Source: Bacillota bacterium
Lineage (GTDB): Bacteria > Bacillota > Clostridia > Christensenellales > SZUA-584
Direction of reading: 5' to 3'
Assembly: GCA_023406895.1 (NCBI GenBank)
Contig: JAEXTV010000005.1
Location: forward strand, 1 to 64,000
Length of the DNA stretch: 64,000 nt
This document shows positions 1 to 9,455 of the stretch, in pieces. Within the stretch, counting starts at the first letter, position 1. Every line of letters begins with the position of its first letter. Below the pieces are notes generated by a model. The model was not told the origin of the DNA. It did not search any database and saw only the letters and a list, made by a program, of their open reading frames with translations. A program made the position numbers and the translations under genes.

Positions 1-25
1 TCGCGCTATAATCCACTTGAGGCAT
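1..25 (-). CDS. Start of a truncated gene running off the left edge
   Basis: Only the first eight codons (MPQVDYSA) lie in the window. The start is supported by an AAGGAGA ribosome binding site five bases upstream of the ATG (31-37 on the plus strand). Too little is visible to name the product. It is transcribed away from the surface protein gene that begins at 303, so the intervening 277 AT-rich bases must carry both promoters. Confidence 0.4.
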
Positions 26-302
26 ATTTCTCTCCTTGCGACTTGTTATGTGGTGTAACTTTAGTCTACAAGGTTTTGAAGATTTATGCCTCTTCTTTTT
101 TCATACCCCAATGTAAAGTATAGAACCGTAATTTGTTTATGATTCATTCCACTTTCATTATTATACAATAATGTCGTTATATTTTTGTTTTATATTGACA
201 TTTATATGTATTTCATGTAATTATATAGCTATTCCAGTCAATCAGGCGCGTTTTTCTTAATTGCCCTTCTTTACAGCGCCCTCATAATTGAAGGAGTCTC
301 TT

Positions 303-1625
303 ATGAAAAAAACAATATGCTCTTTACTTGTCATCGTTGTTTTTGTAGCAATGCTGACTATTTCTAAAGCATCGGCCAGCGGTGTATCAGTATCGTTTTC
401 AGGTCAACAAAATGTAAAACCCGGGCAAGAATATAAGTATACTTATCAAATATCTACAAGTGGTGTGTACAGTTTTGATATGAATATTATTTGCAATGAT
501 GCCGAGCCACCTATTACTATTTGTCATCACAAAGACTTTATTGATGCGAGTACCAACGTCGACATTTCTGGTGATTTTTCATTAAAAATAAGCAGCAACG
601 CAAAAGCTGGAGACATAATTAAAATCAATGCTAAGGGGACCTATTCCGTTATTAATGATAAGGGTATTCCTGTTTCTACAGGAGATAACATACGTCAATC
701 TTATACTCTTACTGTGATTTCATCTGAAGAACCCACACCTCTGCCATCTGCCGCCCCTACCGAAGAACCGGTTGCGCCCGCCCCGGCAACCCCCACGCCC
801 TTACCATCGCAGGAACCTACAGTCACACCAACTCCTAAAGCCGCCTCTCATTCTTCTGACAAACCGATAAACTCAGCGATTGCATCCGATCTATCCGATA
901 AATTACCGGAAGTCACACCCGCCTATGAAATCGCATCCACAGCACCATCGCCAACACATTATACAAACGCTTGGGACGCTCTGCGATTACAATTGGACAC
1001 AATTGAACAAGGTGGCTCAATAACCTATTCAGCGGATCCTTCGGCGGGTCCCTTGCCGGCTCATATGCTCAACGCACTGAAGGCAAAGGAAGCCCTCATC
1101 GTCATTAATTTTGATTACTATTCATGTACGATAGACGGGAAAAAGCTTGGTGCTTCCATAACCGATCCAGTCAGTCTATCTGTTGATATGACAAAAACAG
1201 CAGAATTATCAGTCTCGTCTGACGGTCAGGATATCTATCAGTTTCATCTTAGTGAAACCGGTGAGCTTCCCGGCTGCTTTAGCTATTGTTTTGAAGCCAC
1301 GAATAACCAGCCTGGAGACACTCTATACCTCTATCACTATCATTCGGTATCAGGGTTGGCAGAATATAAACAAAGCGTCTGCGTTAATGCGAATTGTTTG
1401 GCTGCGTTTGAAGTCTATGAAGGCGGAAGCTATTTTGTGACAGCTTCGCCATTGACAGATAACCCAAAAACCGGAGAAAATGAAACAGATCGCAATACAT
1501 CTTCCGACAGCAACATTGGGTTGACAGTCGCTTTAATTTGTATTGCAATTGCCGCGGTTACACTGTACGTCCTTATGCGTCATCATAAGCTATCGCAAAA
1601 AGTTAATCACAATAGAAGAGACTAA
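303..1625 (+). CDS. Secreted, membrane-anchored surface protein with Pro/Thr-rich linker
   Basis: The 440-residue product begins with a classical signal peptide (basic MKK, hydrophobic core, cleavage near KASA). It continues with a beta-rich N-terminal domain of about 120 residues and a Pro/Thr/Ser/Ala linker of about 50 residues built from PTPLPS-like units. A second extracellular domain follows, then one C-terminal membrane helix (GLTVALICIAIAAVTLYVL) and a basic tail. This is the build of a wall-spanning surface or adhesin-like protein held in the membrane; it has no LPXTG motif. A TTG 15 bases upstream is in frame, but AAGGAG at 291-296 is correctly spaced only for the ATG at 303. The stop overlaps the convergent kinase gene by four bases. 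I do not recognise a specific family. Confidence 0.75.
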   Translation: MKKTICSLLVIVVFVAMLTISKASASGVSVSFSGQQNVKPGQEYKYTYQISTSGVYSFDMNIICNDAEPPITICHHKDFIDASTNVDISGDFSLKISSNAKAGDIIKINAKGTYSVINDKGIPVSTGDNIRQSYTLTVISSEEPTPLPSAAPTEEPVAPAPATPTPLPSQEPTVTPTPKAASHSSDKPINSAIASDLSDKLPEVTPAYEIASTAPSPTHYTNAWDALRLQLDTIEQGGSITYSADPSAGPLPAHMLNALKAKEALIVINFDYYSCTIDGKKLGASITDPVSLSVDMTKTAELSVSSDGQDIYQFHLSETGELPGCFSYCFEATNNQPGDTLYLYHYHSVSGLAEYKQSVCVNANCLAAFEVYEGGSYFVTASPLTDNPKTGENETDRNTSSDSNIGLTVALICIAIAAVTLYVLMRHHKLSQKVNHNRRD

Positions 1626-4600
1626 GCCATATATTTCTGCAAAGTGCTGATCAGCAGTTTGGGGTCAATCGGCTTGCCGATATGGGCATCCATTCCTGCC
1701 ATCAGCATTTTATCGATATCCTCTTTAAAGACATTGGCCGTCATTGCAATGATAGGAACACTTTTGGCATTGGCGACACCACTGTTTCGGATATTTCTGG
1801 CAGCTTCAATACCGTCCATCACAGGCATTTGAATATCCATTAACACAGCATCAAAGGTGCCATTGCTTTCGCTGAAGATATCCAATGCTTGCTTACCGTC
1901 AGAGGCTTGTATGATCTGTATCCCTGTATGCTTTAACAATTCGCTTAGTATAAATTGATTAATCTCAATGTCTTCGGCGACAAGAATACGACGCCTCACG
2001 AAAGAAACAACCTTACCCTGAGCTTCTTTTCTGAGGCCAGCCGGTTTCTTACAAATCTGTGATAGCGTATTATATAGGCTGGATGGAAGAACCGGCTTTG
2101 TCAGGAACATGGATACTCCGGCTTCCTTTGCTTGATGTTCAATCTCTCCCCATTCAAACATAGAAAACATAATCACAAACGTGTCAGGCCCTGCAATTTT
2201 TCTAATCTCTTTGACCGTTTCGATGCCATTCATCTCAGGCATTTGCCAGTCCACAAAAACAACGTTATAGGCCGGCCTTGCGTTTTCTACAGCAACCAGT
2301 GCATCCATTCCTTTATCCACCCATTCTGACTGTATGCCAAACTGTGAGAGCAATGAGGTCATGTAAGTGCAGGTTTCCTTATCATCATCAACCACAAGCA
2401 CATTAAGGTTTTCGAAAGCAACGTCAAGCGAAGCGGGTTTTTCATTGGCCGCCTCCAACGCCAATACAAAATAAAAAGTGCTTCCTTTCCCCTTTTCCCC
2501 CGTTGCACCAATCTCACCGCCCATGAGTTCCACTATAGACCGGCAGATAGCCAGGCCAAGCCCTGCGCCTTTAAATTCACGTGTTGCCGTGCTGTCCTCT
2601 TGTTCAAACGGATGGAACAGTTTCTCAACTGTATCTTCATCAATTCCAATACCGTTATCAGAAACTGAGAATTTAGCAATCACTTTATTGCCATGCGTTT
2701 TCAATTTTTGTGCGTGCAAGGCAATCCGGCCACCTTCAGGGGTGAACTTGACCGCGTTATACAACAGATTAATGAGAACTTGTTTGAATCGAACCTCGTC
2801 ACTCATAACATATCGGGGGAGTGTACTGTCAATATAGAGGTCGAGATGCTGCTGTTTTTCATCAGCACGCTGCGTCACAATATTGAACACCTCTTCTATC
2901 GCCGCAATAATATCCGTCTCGCGATGGCTGACTGACATTTTGCCCGCCTCAATACGCGATAGATCGAGAATGTCGTTAACGATAGCCAGCAAATGTTTTG
3001 ATGACAAATTGACCTTCCTCAGCATATCGCTTATTTGCGAGGGATCATCGGACTGCGCCGCAACATGCGTTAGGCCTATAATGGCATTTAGCGGGGTCCT
3101 TATTTCATGGCTCATATTGGATAGGAAATCGCTCTTGGCTCGATTGGCAGCTTTTGCATCCTGCTTGGCTTGAATTAATTCTATCTCCCTTTGACGTTGC
3201 TCAGTCACATCTTCGGCCACACCAAGCAAAGCATAAACATCACCGTTTTCATTGAACAGCGGAACTTTGTTCATCTTAAACAAACGCACTTCACCGCTTT
3301 TCGTCACCAACCTTCTGTAATAGTTGATGCATGCTGTTTTTGATTTGATGACCATCGCATCGTGCTGTGTACTTTCGGCAGCCTCATCTTCTTTCATGAA
3401 TTTCCGATTCGTCTCTCCGATCATCTCTTCCGGGGTTGCCCCAAGACTCTGAGCCATCACATGATTACAGCCCAAATACTTGCCCTCTAAATCCTTCCAA
3501 TATATACCGACAGGCGCGTTTTGTATCAACTCCTCAAGCATTTTATGTGTTCTAAAGATATCCCGCTCATTCTTGATTCGGCGTGTCACATCCGCTATAA
3601 ATGCCGCTACGGCTTCTATTTTCCCGTCTCGCCCCTTCACCGGATAGATTGATCCCTCATAATATCTGTCTTCATGAATACTATGAAAAACGTCAGGCAT
3701 CCCTGTTTCCATCACCTTTTTAAACACCAAACCGATTAAAGAATATCTGTCTGTCGGGATTAACTCTATGATATTGTGACCGACAACATCGCTTAACTGT
3801 TTGTTATATTGCTTAGCAAAAGCTTTGTTCGAGAGTATAATATTTCCGTCAAGGTCCATCAAACATATGCCGTCCCTTGTGGATTCCAATATCACACGCA
3901 TATGGGCATGGCTCGTTCTGAGGGCCTCTTCTTTTTCGGAACGATCATAGAAGTTTCTTATCATTTGCGTAAAAATCGTTATCACTGAAAGTGCATACGG
4001 CATCCATTTTTCAGCTGCTTGAACTGAAAATATTCCAATAAAACCTCGTGGTTTGCCCTTGGATACAACAGGAATCGCACAAAATGAACGGAAACCGTCT
4101 TCACGCAAGTAACCGGCCAGCTGTGATGTATGCAACTCGGTATCATCTATAAAATAGTTATCTCTGCCCAAATGAACCTGAATCATATCCTGCGCAATTG
4201 CAAAAGATAATTGGCTCCAATCTCTTTCACATGGCGGCAGGCCCATTTTATTCTGTTGGGACTTTAGACAAAAGTTTTCATTTTCCCAATCATATCTTAT
4301 GTAGCAAATACGATCTTGGTCGGTATAGTCTCTTATTGTTTTCAGCGCTGAGTCCAGCTCAGCGTCAACATTTTCCGGGTCAGCGTTAAAGAAATTCTGA
4401 GTCAGTTCAAAAATAAGTTGTTCAAATTTAAGTTGGTGTTGCAGATTCTCCAGCAGTTTATCTTTTTCCGATTCAGACTCCTTAAGACGCTTCACCGTGT
4501 CTTCCAATTCGGCAGTTCGCTCCATCACAAGCCTGTCGAGATTCGCCTGCTGACTCCTTAGTTTTCCAATCAATCTGCATAAGATATAAAACAATAACAT

Positions 4601-4786
4601 AGCTGTTACCAATACATAGGCTATGCCTTTATAAGTCTGAAATTCCGCATAGACTGGCGGAGCCATATTGAACAGATCAAAAGCATCATCAGAAAAAAAT
4701 ATCCATGCGGAGCCTATCAAAAGGTATGTGAGTGAAATAATGATGGCTTCCTTCATCACAAAAGGTTTTTTAACAAGCTGATTCAT
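1622..4786 (-). CDS. Membrane hybrid sensor histidine kinase with GAF, two PAS and two receiver domains
   Basis: The 1054-residue protein has two N-terminal membrane helices (about 12-32 and 50-70) and a coiled coil (about 75-115). A GAF-like domain (about 120-290) and two PAS domains (about 300-410 and 415-540) follow. The HisKA motif FLSNMSHEIRTPLNAI has its phospho-accepting histidine at 560. A HATPase domain (NGIGID and GAGLGLAI boxes) precedes two receiver domains with phospho-aspartates at 846 (VDWQMPEMNG) and 984 (MDIQMPVMDG). The likely flow is His560 to a receiver aspartate, then to the neighbouring Hpt protein, then to the REC-HD-GYP protein. The ligand is unknown. A GGAGGG site supports the ATG. 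The start overlaps the end of the Hpt gene by 17 bases, so the genes are coupled. Confidence 0.93.
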   Translation of the reverse strand: MNQLVKKPFVMKEAIIISLTYLLIGSAWIFFSDDAFDLFNMAPPVYAEFQTYKGIAYVLVTAMLLFYILCRLIGKLRSQQANLDRLVMERTAELEDTVKRLKESESEKDKLLENLQHQLKFEQLIFELTQNFFNADPENVDAELDSALKTIRDYTDQDRICYIRYDWENENFCLKSQQNKMGLPPCERDWSQLSFAIAQDMIQVHLGRDNYFIDDTELHTSQLAGYLREDGFRSFCAIPVVSKGKPRGFIGIFSVQAAEKWMPYALSVITIFTQMIRNFYDRSEKEEALRTSHAHMRVILESTRDGICLMDLDGNIILSNKAFAKQYNKQLSDVVGHNIIELIPTDRYSLIGLVFKKVMETGMPDVFHSIHEDRYYEGSIYPVKGRDGKIEAVAAFIADVTRRIKNERDIFRTHKMLEELIQNAPVGIYWKDLEGKYLGCNHVMAQSLGATPEEMIGETNRKFMKEDEAAESTQHDAMVIKSKTACINYYRRLVTKSGEVRLFKMNKVPLFNENGDVYALLGVAEDVTEQRQREIELIQAKQDAKAANRAKSDFLSNMSHEIRTPLNAIIGLTHVAAQSDDPSQISDMLRKVNLSSKHLLAIVNDILDLSRIEAGKMSVSHRETDIIAAIEEVFNIVTQRADEKQQHLDLYIDSTLPRYVMSDEVRFKQVLINLLYNAVKFTPEGGRIALHAQKLKTHGNKVIAKFSVSDNGIGIDEDTVEKLFHPFEQEDSTATREFKGAGLGLAICRSIVELMGGEIGATGEKGKGSTFYFVLALEAANEKPASLDVAFENLNVLVVDDDKETCTYMTSLLSQFGIQSEWVDKGMDALVAVENARPAYNVVFVDWQMPEMNGIETVKEIRKIAGPDTFVIMFSMFEWGEIEHQAKEAGVSMFLTKPVLPSSLYNTLSQICKKPAGLRKEAQGKVVSFVRRRILVAEDIEINQFILSELLKHTGIQIIQASDGKQALDIFSESNGTFDAVLMDIQMPVMDGIEAARNIRNSGVANAKSVPIIAMTANVFKEDIDKMLMAGMDAHIGKPIDPKLLISTLQKYMA

Positions 4787-5153
4787 CTGTTATCCCTCCA
4801 TCCAGCTGATCAATAAAACTGATAATTGGCAGGCAGGCTTTCTCCAATTCGTTAAGCATAACCTCAACCTGCACCGTATCTTCTCTTTTGAGGTTCAGAT
4901 GAATATCTGAAGCGATTTGAGCAATTTCTACGAGTCCTAGATTCGCCGCAGTTCCCTTTATGCTATGGGCCTCATATATTGCGTTTGCATAATCTCCATT
5001 ATCATATAATTCCACAAGCTTTTTAAATGGATTATCTTTGAAAAAAAGTCGGAGTAACTCGACATAAAATGCCGTGTTATCCGACATACGCTCTATCGCG
5101 CTCTCATAATCGACACCGGGAATACGTTTCAGCATAATTTCCAGACTGTGCAT
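4770..5153 (-). CDS. Histidine phosphotransfer (Hpt) protein
   Basis: The 127-residue product is a single Hpt four-helix bundle. The motif EAHSIKGTAANLG has the phospho-accepting histidine at 63. It should shuttle phosphate between the receivers of the downstream hybrid kinase and the receiver of the upstream HD-GYP protein. The open frame extends 22 codons further upstream into the previous gene. I chose the ATG at 5153 because GGAGG lies five bases before it and it falls 13 bases after the previous stop, whereas the earlier ATGs have no ribosome binding site. Its 3' end overlaps the kinase start, which fits one transcript. Confidence 0.9.
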   Translation of the reverse strand: MHSLEIMLKRIPGVDYESAIERMSDNTAFYVELLRLFFKDNPFKKLVELYDNGDYANAIYEAHSIKGTAANLGLVEIAQIASDIHLNLKREDTVQVEVMLNELEKACLPIISFIDQLDGGITDESAC

Positions 5154-5166
5154 GGGAGCCTCCAGA

Positions 5167-6225
5167 TTATTTTCGTTCGTCTCCATGTTCATTAAGAATA
5201 TGGATGAACTTTTTTTCAATCTTCAGAAATACATCTATGAGCTTTGGATCAAATAGTTTTCCTTCTTCTTCCATGATAATCTTTTTCGCCATCTCATGCG
5301 AATATGCAGGCTTATAAACCCGCGGGTTAACCAGTGCATCATACACATCAGCGACAGCTACCACACGGGCTGCAACCGGTATTTGTTCACCCGCCAGTTT
5401 GTCCGGGTATCCGTTACCGTCCCAACGTTCATGATGATGGCGGCAGATTTCACGAGCATATCTTATAAAATCCTCATCATCCTGATCGGCAATCGAATCA
5501 ATAAAACGGCTCCCAATCTCGGAATGTGTTCTCATAATATCTATCTCTTCGGAAGTCAGGGGACCTGGTTTGGTTAATATGCTGTCGGGAATACTCACCT
5601 TGCCAATGTCGTGAAGTGATGACGCTCTCGCAATCAATTCTATCGTGCACGCATCAAGATCAGCCGGAAACATACCATTGTTGTAAAGATACTCCAGCTG
5701 CGCTTCACATAAAAGGCGGATTCGCTTAACATGCTGCCCGGATTCTAAGCTTCTGTATTCAATAATGGATGTAACCGCATCATAGATGGACTCACGCATA
5801 CTGAGAATCTTCTTTGCCTGTTGCTCTGCCAGCTCACGCAGATGGTTCTGGTATCTTTTCAGTTGAATATGGTTATCAACGCGGCATTTGACAATGTGCA
5901 TATTGAATGGCTTCGTAATATAATCAATCGCGCCCTCCTTGAGGCCGCGGCTTTCATCGCATTCCGAATCGAGCGCGCTGATCATGATAACAGGTATGTT
6001 TTTTGTAACGGTATCCTGTTTTAATTGCCGCAAAACTTCGTATCCATCCAGTTTTGGCATAATGATATCCAGCAGTATTAAAGACAGCTCATGCGGATGC
6101 TGACGAACAAAGTCAAGAGCCTGTTGTCCATCACAACACTCATACACATGGTAAAAATCCGCAAGAATATTTTTGAGTATTTTTCTGTTTACATCAACGT
6201 CATCGACAATAAGAATGCTGTCCAT
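5167..6225 (-). CDS. Response regulator with HD-GYP cyclic-di-GMP phosphodiesterase domain
   Basis: The 352-residue product has an N-terminal receiver domain (about 1-125, with LLDIIMPKLDG holding the phospho-aspartate near 55), a short helical linker, and an HD-GYP domain. The metal and substrate motifs are intact: HDIGK near 205, a second histidine pair (CRHHHERWDGNGYP), and the downstream VADVYDAL. By family knowledge this enzyme hydrolyses cyclic-di-GMP when the receiver is phosphorylated, so the phosphorelay here would lower the second messenger. The ATG at 6225 has GGGAG five bases upstream; a GTG two codons earlier is less well placed. It is the first gene of the three-gene set. Confidence 0.92.
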   Translation of the reverse strand: MDSILIVDDVDVNRKILKNILADFYHVYECCDGQQALDFVRQHPHELSLILLDIIMPKLDGYEVLRQLKQDTVTKNIPVIMISALDSECDESRGLKEGAIDYITKPFNMHIVKCRVDNHIQLKRYQNHLRELAEQQAKKILSMRESIYDAVTSIIEYRSLESGQHVKRIRLLCEAQLEYLYNNGMFPADLDACTIELIARASSLHDIGKVSIPDSILTKPGPLTSEEIDIMRTHSEIGSRFIDSIADQDDEDFIRYAREICRHHHERWDGNGYPDKLAGEQIPVAARVVAVADVYDALVNPRVYKPAYSHEMAKKIIMEEEGKLFDPKLIDVFLKIEKKFIHILNEHGDERK

Positions 6226-6473
6226 AGTCACTCCCTGATTTTGATGGCGGCCTTAAGATGTTTATTGATTTTAATATAATTAAACAATTTAAAACATTTA
6301 TAAACAGGTATTATAAGGTAATATAATCTAATTACTTTATAGTAGCGCATTCCTATACATCACGTTTTATATTTAAGGTGCTCTATGACCCAACCCTTTT
6401 TACACCTTCCACACAGCCGGCTATACCTAATGAAATAAGAAAAGCATGATTAACCTAACAACAAAGATGATCG

Positions 6474-6506
6474 TAAAAAAGGGTTTCGTTGAAAACGAAA
6501 CCCTTT
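6474..6506 (-). terminator. Intrinsic terminator of the sugar transport ATPase gene
   Basis: A perfect 13-bp stem (arms 6478-6490 and 6494-6506) with a three-base loop is followed on the minus strand by six T residues. It lies 20 bases after the stop of the ATPase gene. The 250 bases from here to 6225 are AT-rich and should hold the promoter of the phosphorelay set; I see no other gene there. Confidence 0.85.
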
Positions 6507-6526
6507 GTGTATGTTTTTAATTCTTT

Positions 6527-7645
6527 TTAAAAAAGCAGGTTTTTCTCGGTTTCAGGATCAAATAGATGCATCTGAGATTCAGGTATGGTAAATTGAATAT
6601 AATTTACTTTCCCGGGTTCAAATTCACGCGGGTTAATATCTGTGGTTTGCACGCGAATAACCACATCTTTTTCGTCTACAATCACATGCAGATACATCTC
6701 ACTGCCCATCATTTCTGACACATCAACCTTGGCCGTGATTGCGTTTTTCTCTCCCGTTGACACCACATTGATATGCTCGGGGCGAATTCCAAGGATCACT
6801 TGACCCGGAGCCTGACAATTCTGTTTTAATATCTTTTGCTTATCAGATGACAAAGTGATATCAACACCCGCAATATTGATCACGTAATCGCTGCCGGAGA
6901 GTTTGAGTTCGGCATTAAAGAAGTTCATTTGCGGCGTCCCGATAAAACCGGCCACAAACTTATTAGCCGGACGATGGAAAACATCCTGTGATGAACCAAT
7001 TTGCATGATATAGCCATCCTTCATGATGACTATACGGTCACCCAGCGTCATGGCTTCAACCTGATCGTGCGTCACATAGATGAATGTTGTATCGATTCTC
7101 TCGCGGAGTTTAATGATTTCCGCGCGCATCTGGTTCCTCAGTTTGGCATCAAGGTTGGAAAGCGGTTCGTCCATCAAGAATACCTTGGGTTCGCGAACGA
7201 TAGCACGCCCAATCGCGACACGCTGGCGCTGGCCGCCAGAAAGAGCCTTTGGTTTACGTTTCAAGAGATCTGTGATTCCGAGTATCTCAGCGGCCTGATT
7301 GACCTTCCTGTCAATCTCAGTTTTCTTTTCCTTGCGCAGCTTAAGCGCAAACGCGAGGTTCTCATAAACTGTCATGTGCGGATAAAGCGCATAGTTTTGG
7401 AAAACCATTGCGATATCCCTGTCTTTGGGAGGAACGGCGTTGACGAGTCTGTCATCAATGTAGAGTTCACCTTCCGTGATCTCCTCAAGACCTGCGACCA
7501 TTCTAAGCGTGGTCGATTTTCCGCAACCTGACGGCCCGACAAGAACTACAAATTCCTTGTCTTTAATTTCGAGGTTGAATTCGTGAACAGCCGTCACAGT
7601 TTTGTCGTAAACTTTCTTGATGTCTTTTAATGTTACCTTTGCCAT
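6527..7645 (-). CDS. ABC transporter ATPase of the UgpC/MalK/MsmK family
   Basis: The 372-residue protein has Walker A GPSGCGKST, signature LSGGQRQRVAIGRA, Walker B VFLMDEPLSNLD and a switch histidine (YVTHDQ). A C-terminal regulatory TOBE/OB region of about 135 residues is typical of sugar importers. It should energise the permease pair encoded just upstream, although ATPases of this family often serve several sugar systems. The start at MAKVTLKDI matches family members; seven codons of open frame precede it. Unusually, no ribosome binding site is visible at this start; the nearest strong one is about 125 bases upstream (see the leader feature). A LacI-type operator lies in the gap before it, so it may form its own transcription unit. 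Confidence 0.92.
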   Translation of the reverse strand: MAKVTLKDIKKVYDKTVTAVHEFNLEIKDKEFVVLVGPSGCGKSTTLRMVAGLEEITEGELYIDDRLVNAVPPKDRDIAMVFQNYALYPHMTVYENLAFALKLRKEKKTEIDRKVNQAAEILGITDLLKRKPKALSGGQRQRVAIGRAIVREPKVFLMDEPLSNLDAKLRNQMRAEIIKLRERIDTTFIYVTHDQVEAMTLGDRIVIMKDGYIMQIGSSQDVFHRPANKFVAGFIGTPQMNFFNAELKLSGSDYVINIAGVDITLSSDKQKILKQNCQAPGQVILGIRPEHINVVSTGEKNAITAKVDVSEMMGSEMYLHVIVDEKDVVIRVQTTDINPREFEPGKVNYIQFTIPESQMHLFDPETEKNLLF

Positions 7646-7717
7646 ACAAACGGCTTTACCGCGCACAGCATTCGCTCATTGCGCAGCTCCCCACTGCCCG
7701 CATACGTGGCAATGGAA

Positions 7718-7768
7718 TTACAGCAGGTCTCCACACTGCTGCACCGCAAGCCGATGCGGATAATTCAT
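7718..7768 (-). CDS. Possible 16-codon leader ORF upstream of the ATPase gene
   Basis: A very strong AAAAAAAGGAGG sits one base before an ATG that opens a short frame encoding MNYPHRLAVQQCGDLL and then stops. The ribosome binding site is too close to this ATG for ideal initiation. The bases between here and the ATPase start can form several small hairpins (CCGCA/TGCGG, CAGCAG/CTGCTG, GCAG/CTGC). It could be a regulatory leader peptide, or the old ribosome binding site of the ATPase gene separated by an insertion. I have no evidence that it is translated. Confidence 0.3.
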   Translation of the reverse strand: MNYPHRLAVQQCGDLL

Positions 7769-7863
7769 GCCTCCTTTTTTTGCTTTTCCGAACGAAGATA
7801 AGTGGAGTCGTCCGGTATTGCGTTATATTGGGCACTGCCCAAATAATACTTCTAAAATGTTGA

Positions 7864-7876
7864 CGAAAACGTTTCG
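7864..7876. promoter_or_regulatory. LacI-family operator before the ATPase gene
   Basis: The sequence CGAAAACGTTTCG is a near-palindrome centred on CG and matches the half-site (CGAAAACG) found at the two other promoters of this locus. It suggests that the ATPase gene has its own promoter controlled by the same LacI-type regulator. The 318-base gap 7646-7963 otherwise holds only the leader ORF described above. Confidence 0.6.
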
Positions 7877-7963
7877 CCAATCCCGCTGCATACTCTGCAG
7901 CACCGATACTATGACTGAACTTTCCGAATACCATTCAAACATATGGCATTCGTAATTACTTTT

Positions 7964-8611
7964 CTAATCTTCCAGGATTTCTTTCCTGGGCTCGCATTGC
8001 AGGTGCTTTCTTAAAATTTTTGCCGTCCAGTATATCGGCAGCGATGCGCCAAACAGCAGCCAAAACCATCCGAGAAACACGAATGCATCAAAGAAAAGAA
8101 CCGGCACCGCAATAAACGCAGCTTGTATCAGAAAAGCAAGCAATGTCTTCGGCAGACGAGCAAACATCATCAAGAACGAATTTTTGATATAAGCACCCAG
8201 ATTGTTTTCATATCTTGCCACAAGGGGATAAAACCACACAGCAGCGAGCAATACTCCAACCGCTATAACACAGCCAAATATTAAAAAGAATGTGTTATTA
8301 GGCTCTGAATAAAACACAGCGAACCATATATCGCCGGCCGCCAGCGCCAAACAAACAAGCTCGAGCATCCAACCCGCTGTGGCTTTTTTAAAGCAAGCTG
8401 CAAATTCTTTAAAGAATCCTGCGAACGATACACCGATTTGCTCACCCCGCAGTATACGAATCGTATACGTATAACAAGCGGCCCCTGCCGCACCCAGGGT
8501 TACAACCGGGATGCTGCAGAGGACGAACAATAAGTTTAAAATAATCAAATCGCCAGCCAGATTCAGTTTTTGTTTCAGCCCGCTTTTAAAAACCGCAAGT
8601 TGCTCCGCCAT
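7964..8611 (-). CDS. YesL-like (DUF624) membrane protein
   Basis: The 215-residue protein has about five hydrophobic segments. It shows the DUF624 opening pattern: a short amphipathic start, then LNLAGDLIILNLLFVLCSIPVVTLGAAGAACY. In Firmicutes this family is almost always encoded beside sugar ABC transporters, as in the Bacillus yes locus, and its biochemical role is not established. The gene starts ten bases after the second permease gene, with TAGGAG upstream of the ATG. It is probably co-transcribed with the permeases and may assist their assembly or function. Confidence 0.8.
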   Translation of the reverse strand: MAEQLAVFKSGLKQKLNLAGDLIILNLLFVLCSIPVVTLGAAGAACYTYTIRILRGEQIGVSFAGFFKEFAACFKKATAGWMLELVCLALAAGDIWFAVFYSEPNNTFFLIFGCVIAVGVLLAAVWFYPLVARYENNLGAYIKNSFLMMFARLPKTLLAFLIQAAFIAVPVLFFDAFVFLGWFWLLFGASLPIYWTAKILRKHLQCEPRKEILED

Positions 8612-8621
8612 TAATGAACTC

Positions 8622-9455
8622 CTACTCTTTAACAGAACCTAATGCAACGCCCGCAATGATGTGTTTTGAAAGAATGAAGTACACAATGAGCAGCGGCAGC
8701 ACAGATAACGTCAGCGCCAGATACACTGCACCGTATTCTGTCTTATAAAAGTCGCCCTTGAGCAAGCTGACCATGATCGGCATTGTGTAAAATTCCTTCT
8801 TCGTTAACAGTATCATCGGCATAAACAGGCTGTTCCAAGTTGTCACATAGGTGAATATTGCCTGTGTGGCCATGGCCGGTTTCATAATCGGCAGTATAAT
8901 ACTGTTGAAGATTCTAAACTCCCCTGCGCCATCGATACGTGCGGATGCCGCGATATCGAGATTCACTGAAGACATCATGTATTGCCGCATGAAAAACACT
9001 GTCATTGGTGCGGCAATGGCCGGTAAAATCAGCGCTAAGAAGTTGTTCGTCATACCAATCTGGTACATGAATTGATAGAAGCCGATACTGATGACCTGTG
9101 TCGGTATCATCATGACCGCCATAATCAACGTGAAGAATGGCTGTCGCATCTTCCATCGATACGCAAACAAGGCATAGGCCGTCAGCGTTGAGAAATAGAT
9201 TGCCAGTATCGTTGCGCCAGTCGCAATAATAAGTGAGTTGATAAACCCTGTGTACGGATTGAACGTTTTTCCGTTAAGGACGTCGAAATTCTTCTGTATA
9301 TGCGTAGACGGAATCAACGATATCGCATGAGACTGTATTTCCGGCGTGCTGCGTGTTGCGTTCACGATCATTATCCAGAACGGCATTATGCTTAATATCG
9401 CCAGTATGATACAAACAATATAGACGACGATCTTAGATTTCTTTCTGCGTTTCAT
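8622..9455 (-). CDS. Sugar ABC transporter permease, MalG/AraQ type
   Basis: The 277-residue product has six membrane helices. It carries the EAA motif region ASARIDGAGEFRIFNSIILPIMKPA, which contacts the ATPase subunit. The length and the N-terminal pattern (basic start, then a long first helix) are those of the second permease of carbohydrate uptake family 1 systems. Its ATG overlaps the stop of the first permease gene (ATGA), which indicates translational coupling and a heterodimer. Given the adjacent phosphorylase and glucosidase genes, the likely cargo is cellobiose or longer beta-glucan oligosaccharides. Confidence 0.92.
   Translation of the reverse strand: MKRRKKSKIVVYIVCIILAILSIMPFWIMIVNATRSTPEIQSHAISLIPSTHIQKNFDVLNGKTFNPYTGFINSLIIATGATILAIYFSTLTAYALFAYRWKMRQPFFTLIMAVMMIPTQVISIGFYQFMYQIGMTNNFLALILPAIAAPMTVFFMRQYMMSSVNLDIAASARIDGAGEFRIFNSIILPIMKPAMATQAIFTYVTTWNSLFMPMILLTKKEFYTMPIMVSLLKGDFYKTEYGAVYLALTLSVLPLLIVYFILSKHIIAGVALGSVKE

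Noticed and set aside
288..302. TTG start for the surface protein gene
   Set aside because: The TTG sits directly before the AAGGAG ribosome binding site, which is correctly spaced for the ATG at 303.
7656..7934. Open minus-strand frame of 92 codons between the YesL-like and ATPase genes
   Set aside because: It has no ribosome binding site, its composition is unlike a protein, and it overlaps the operator and leader.
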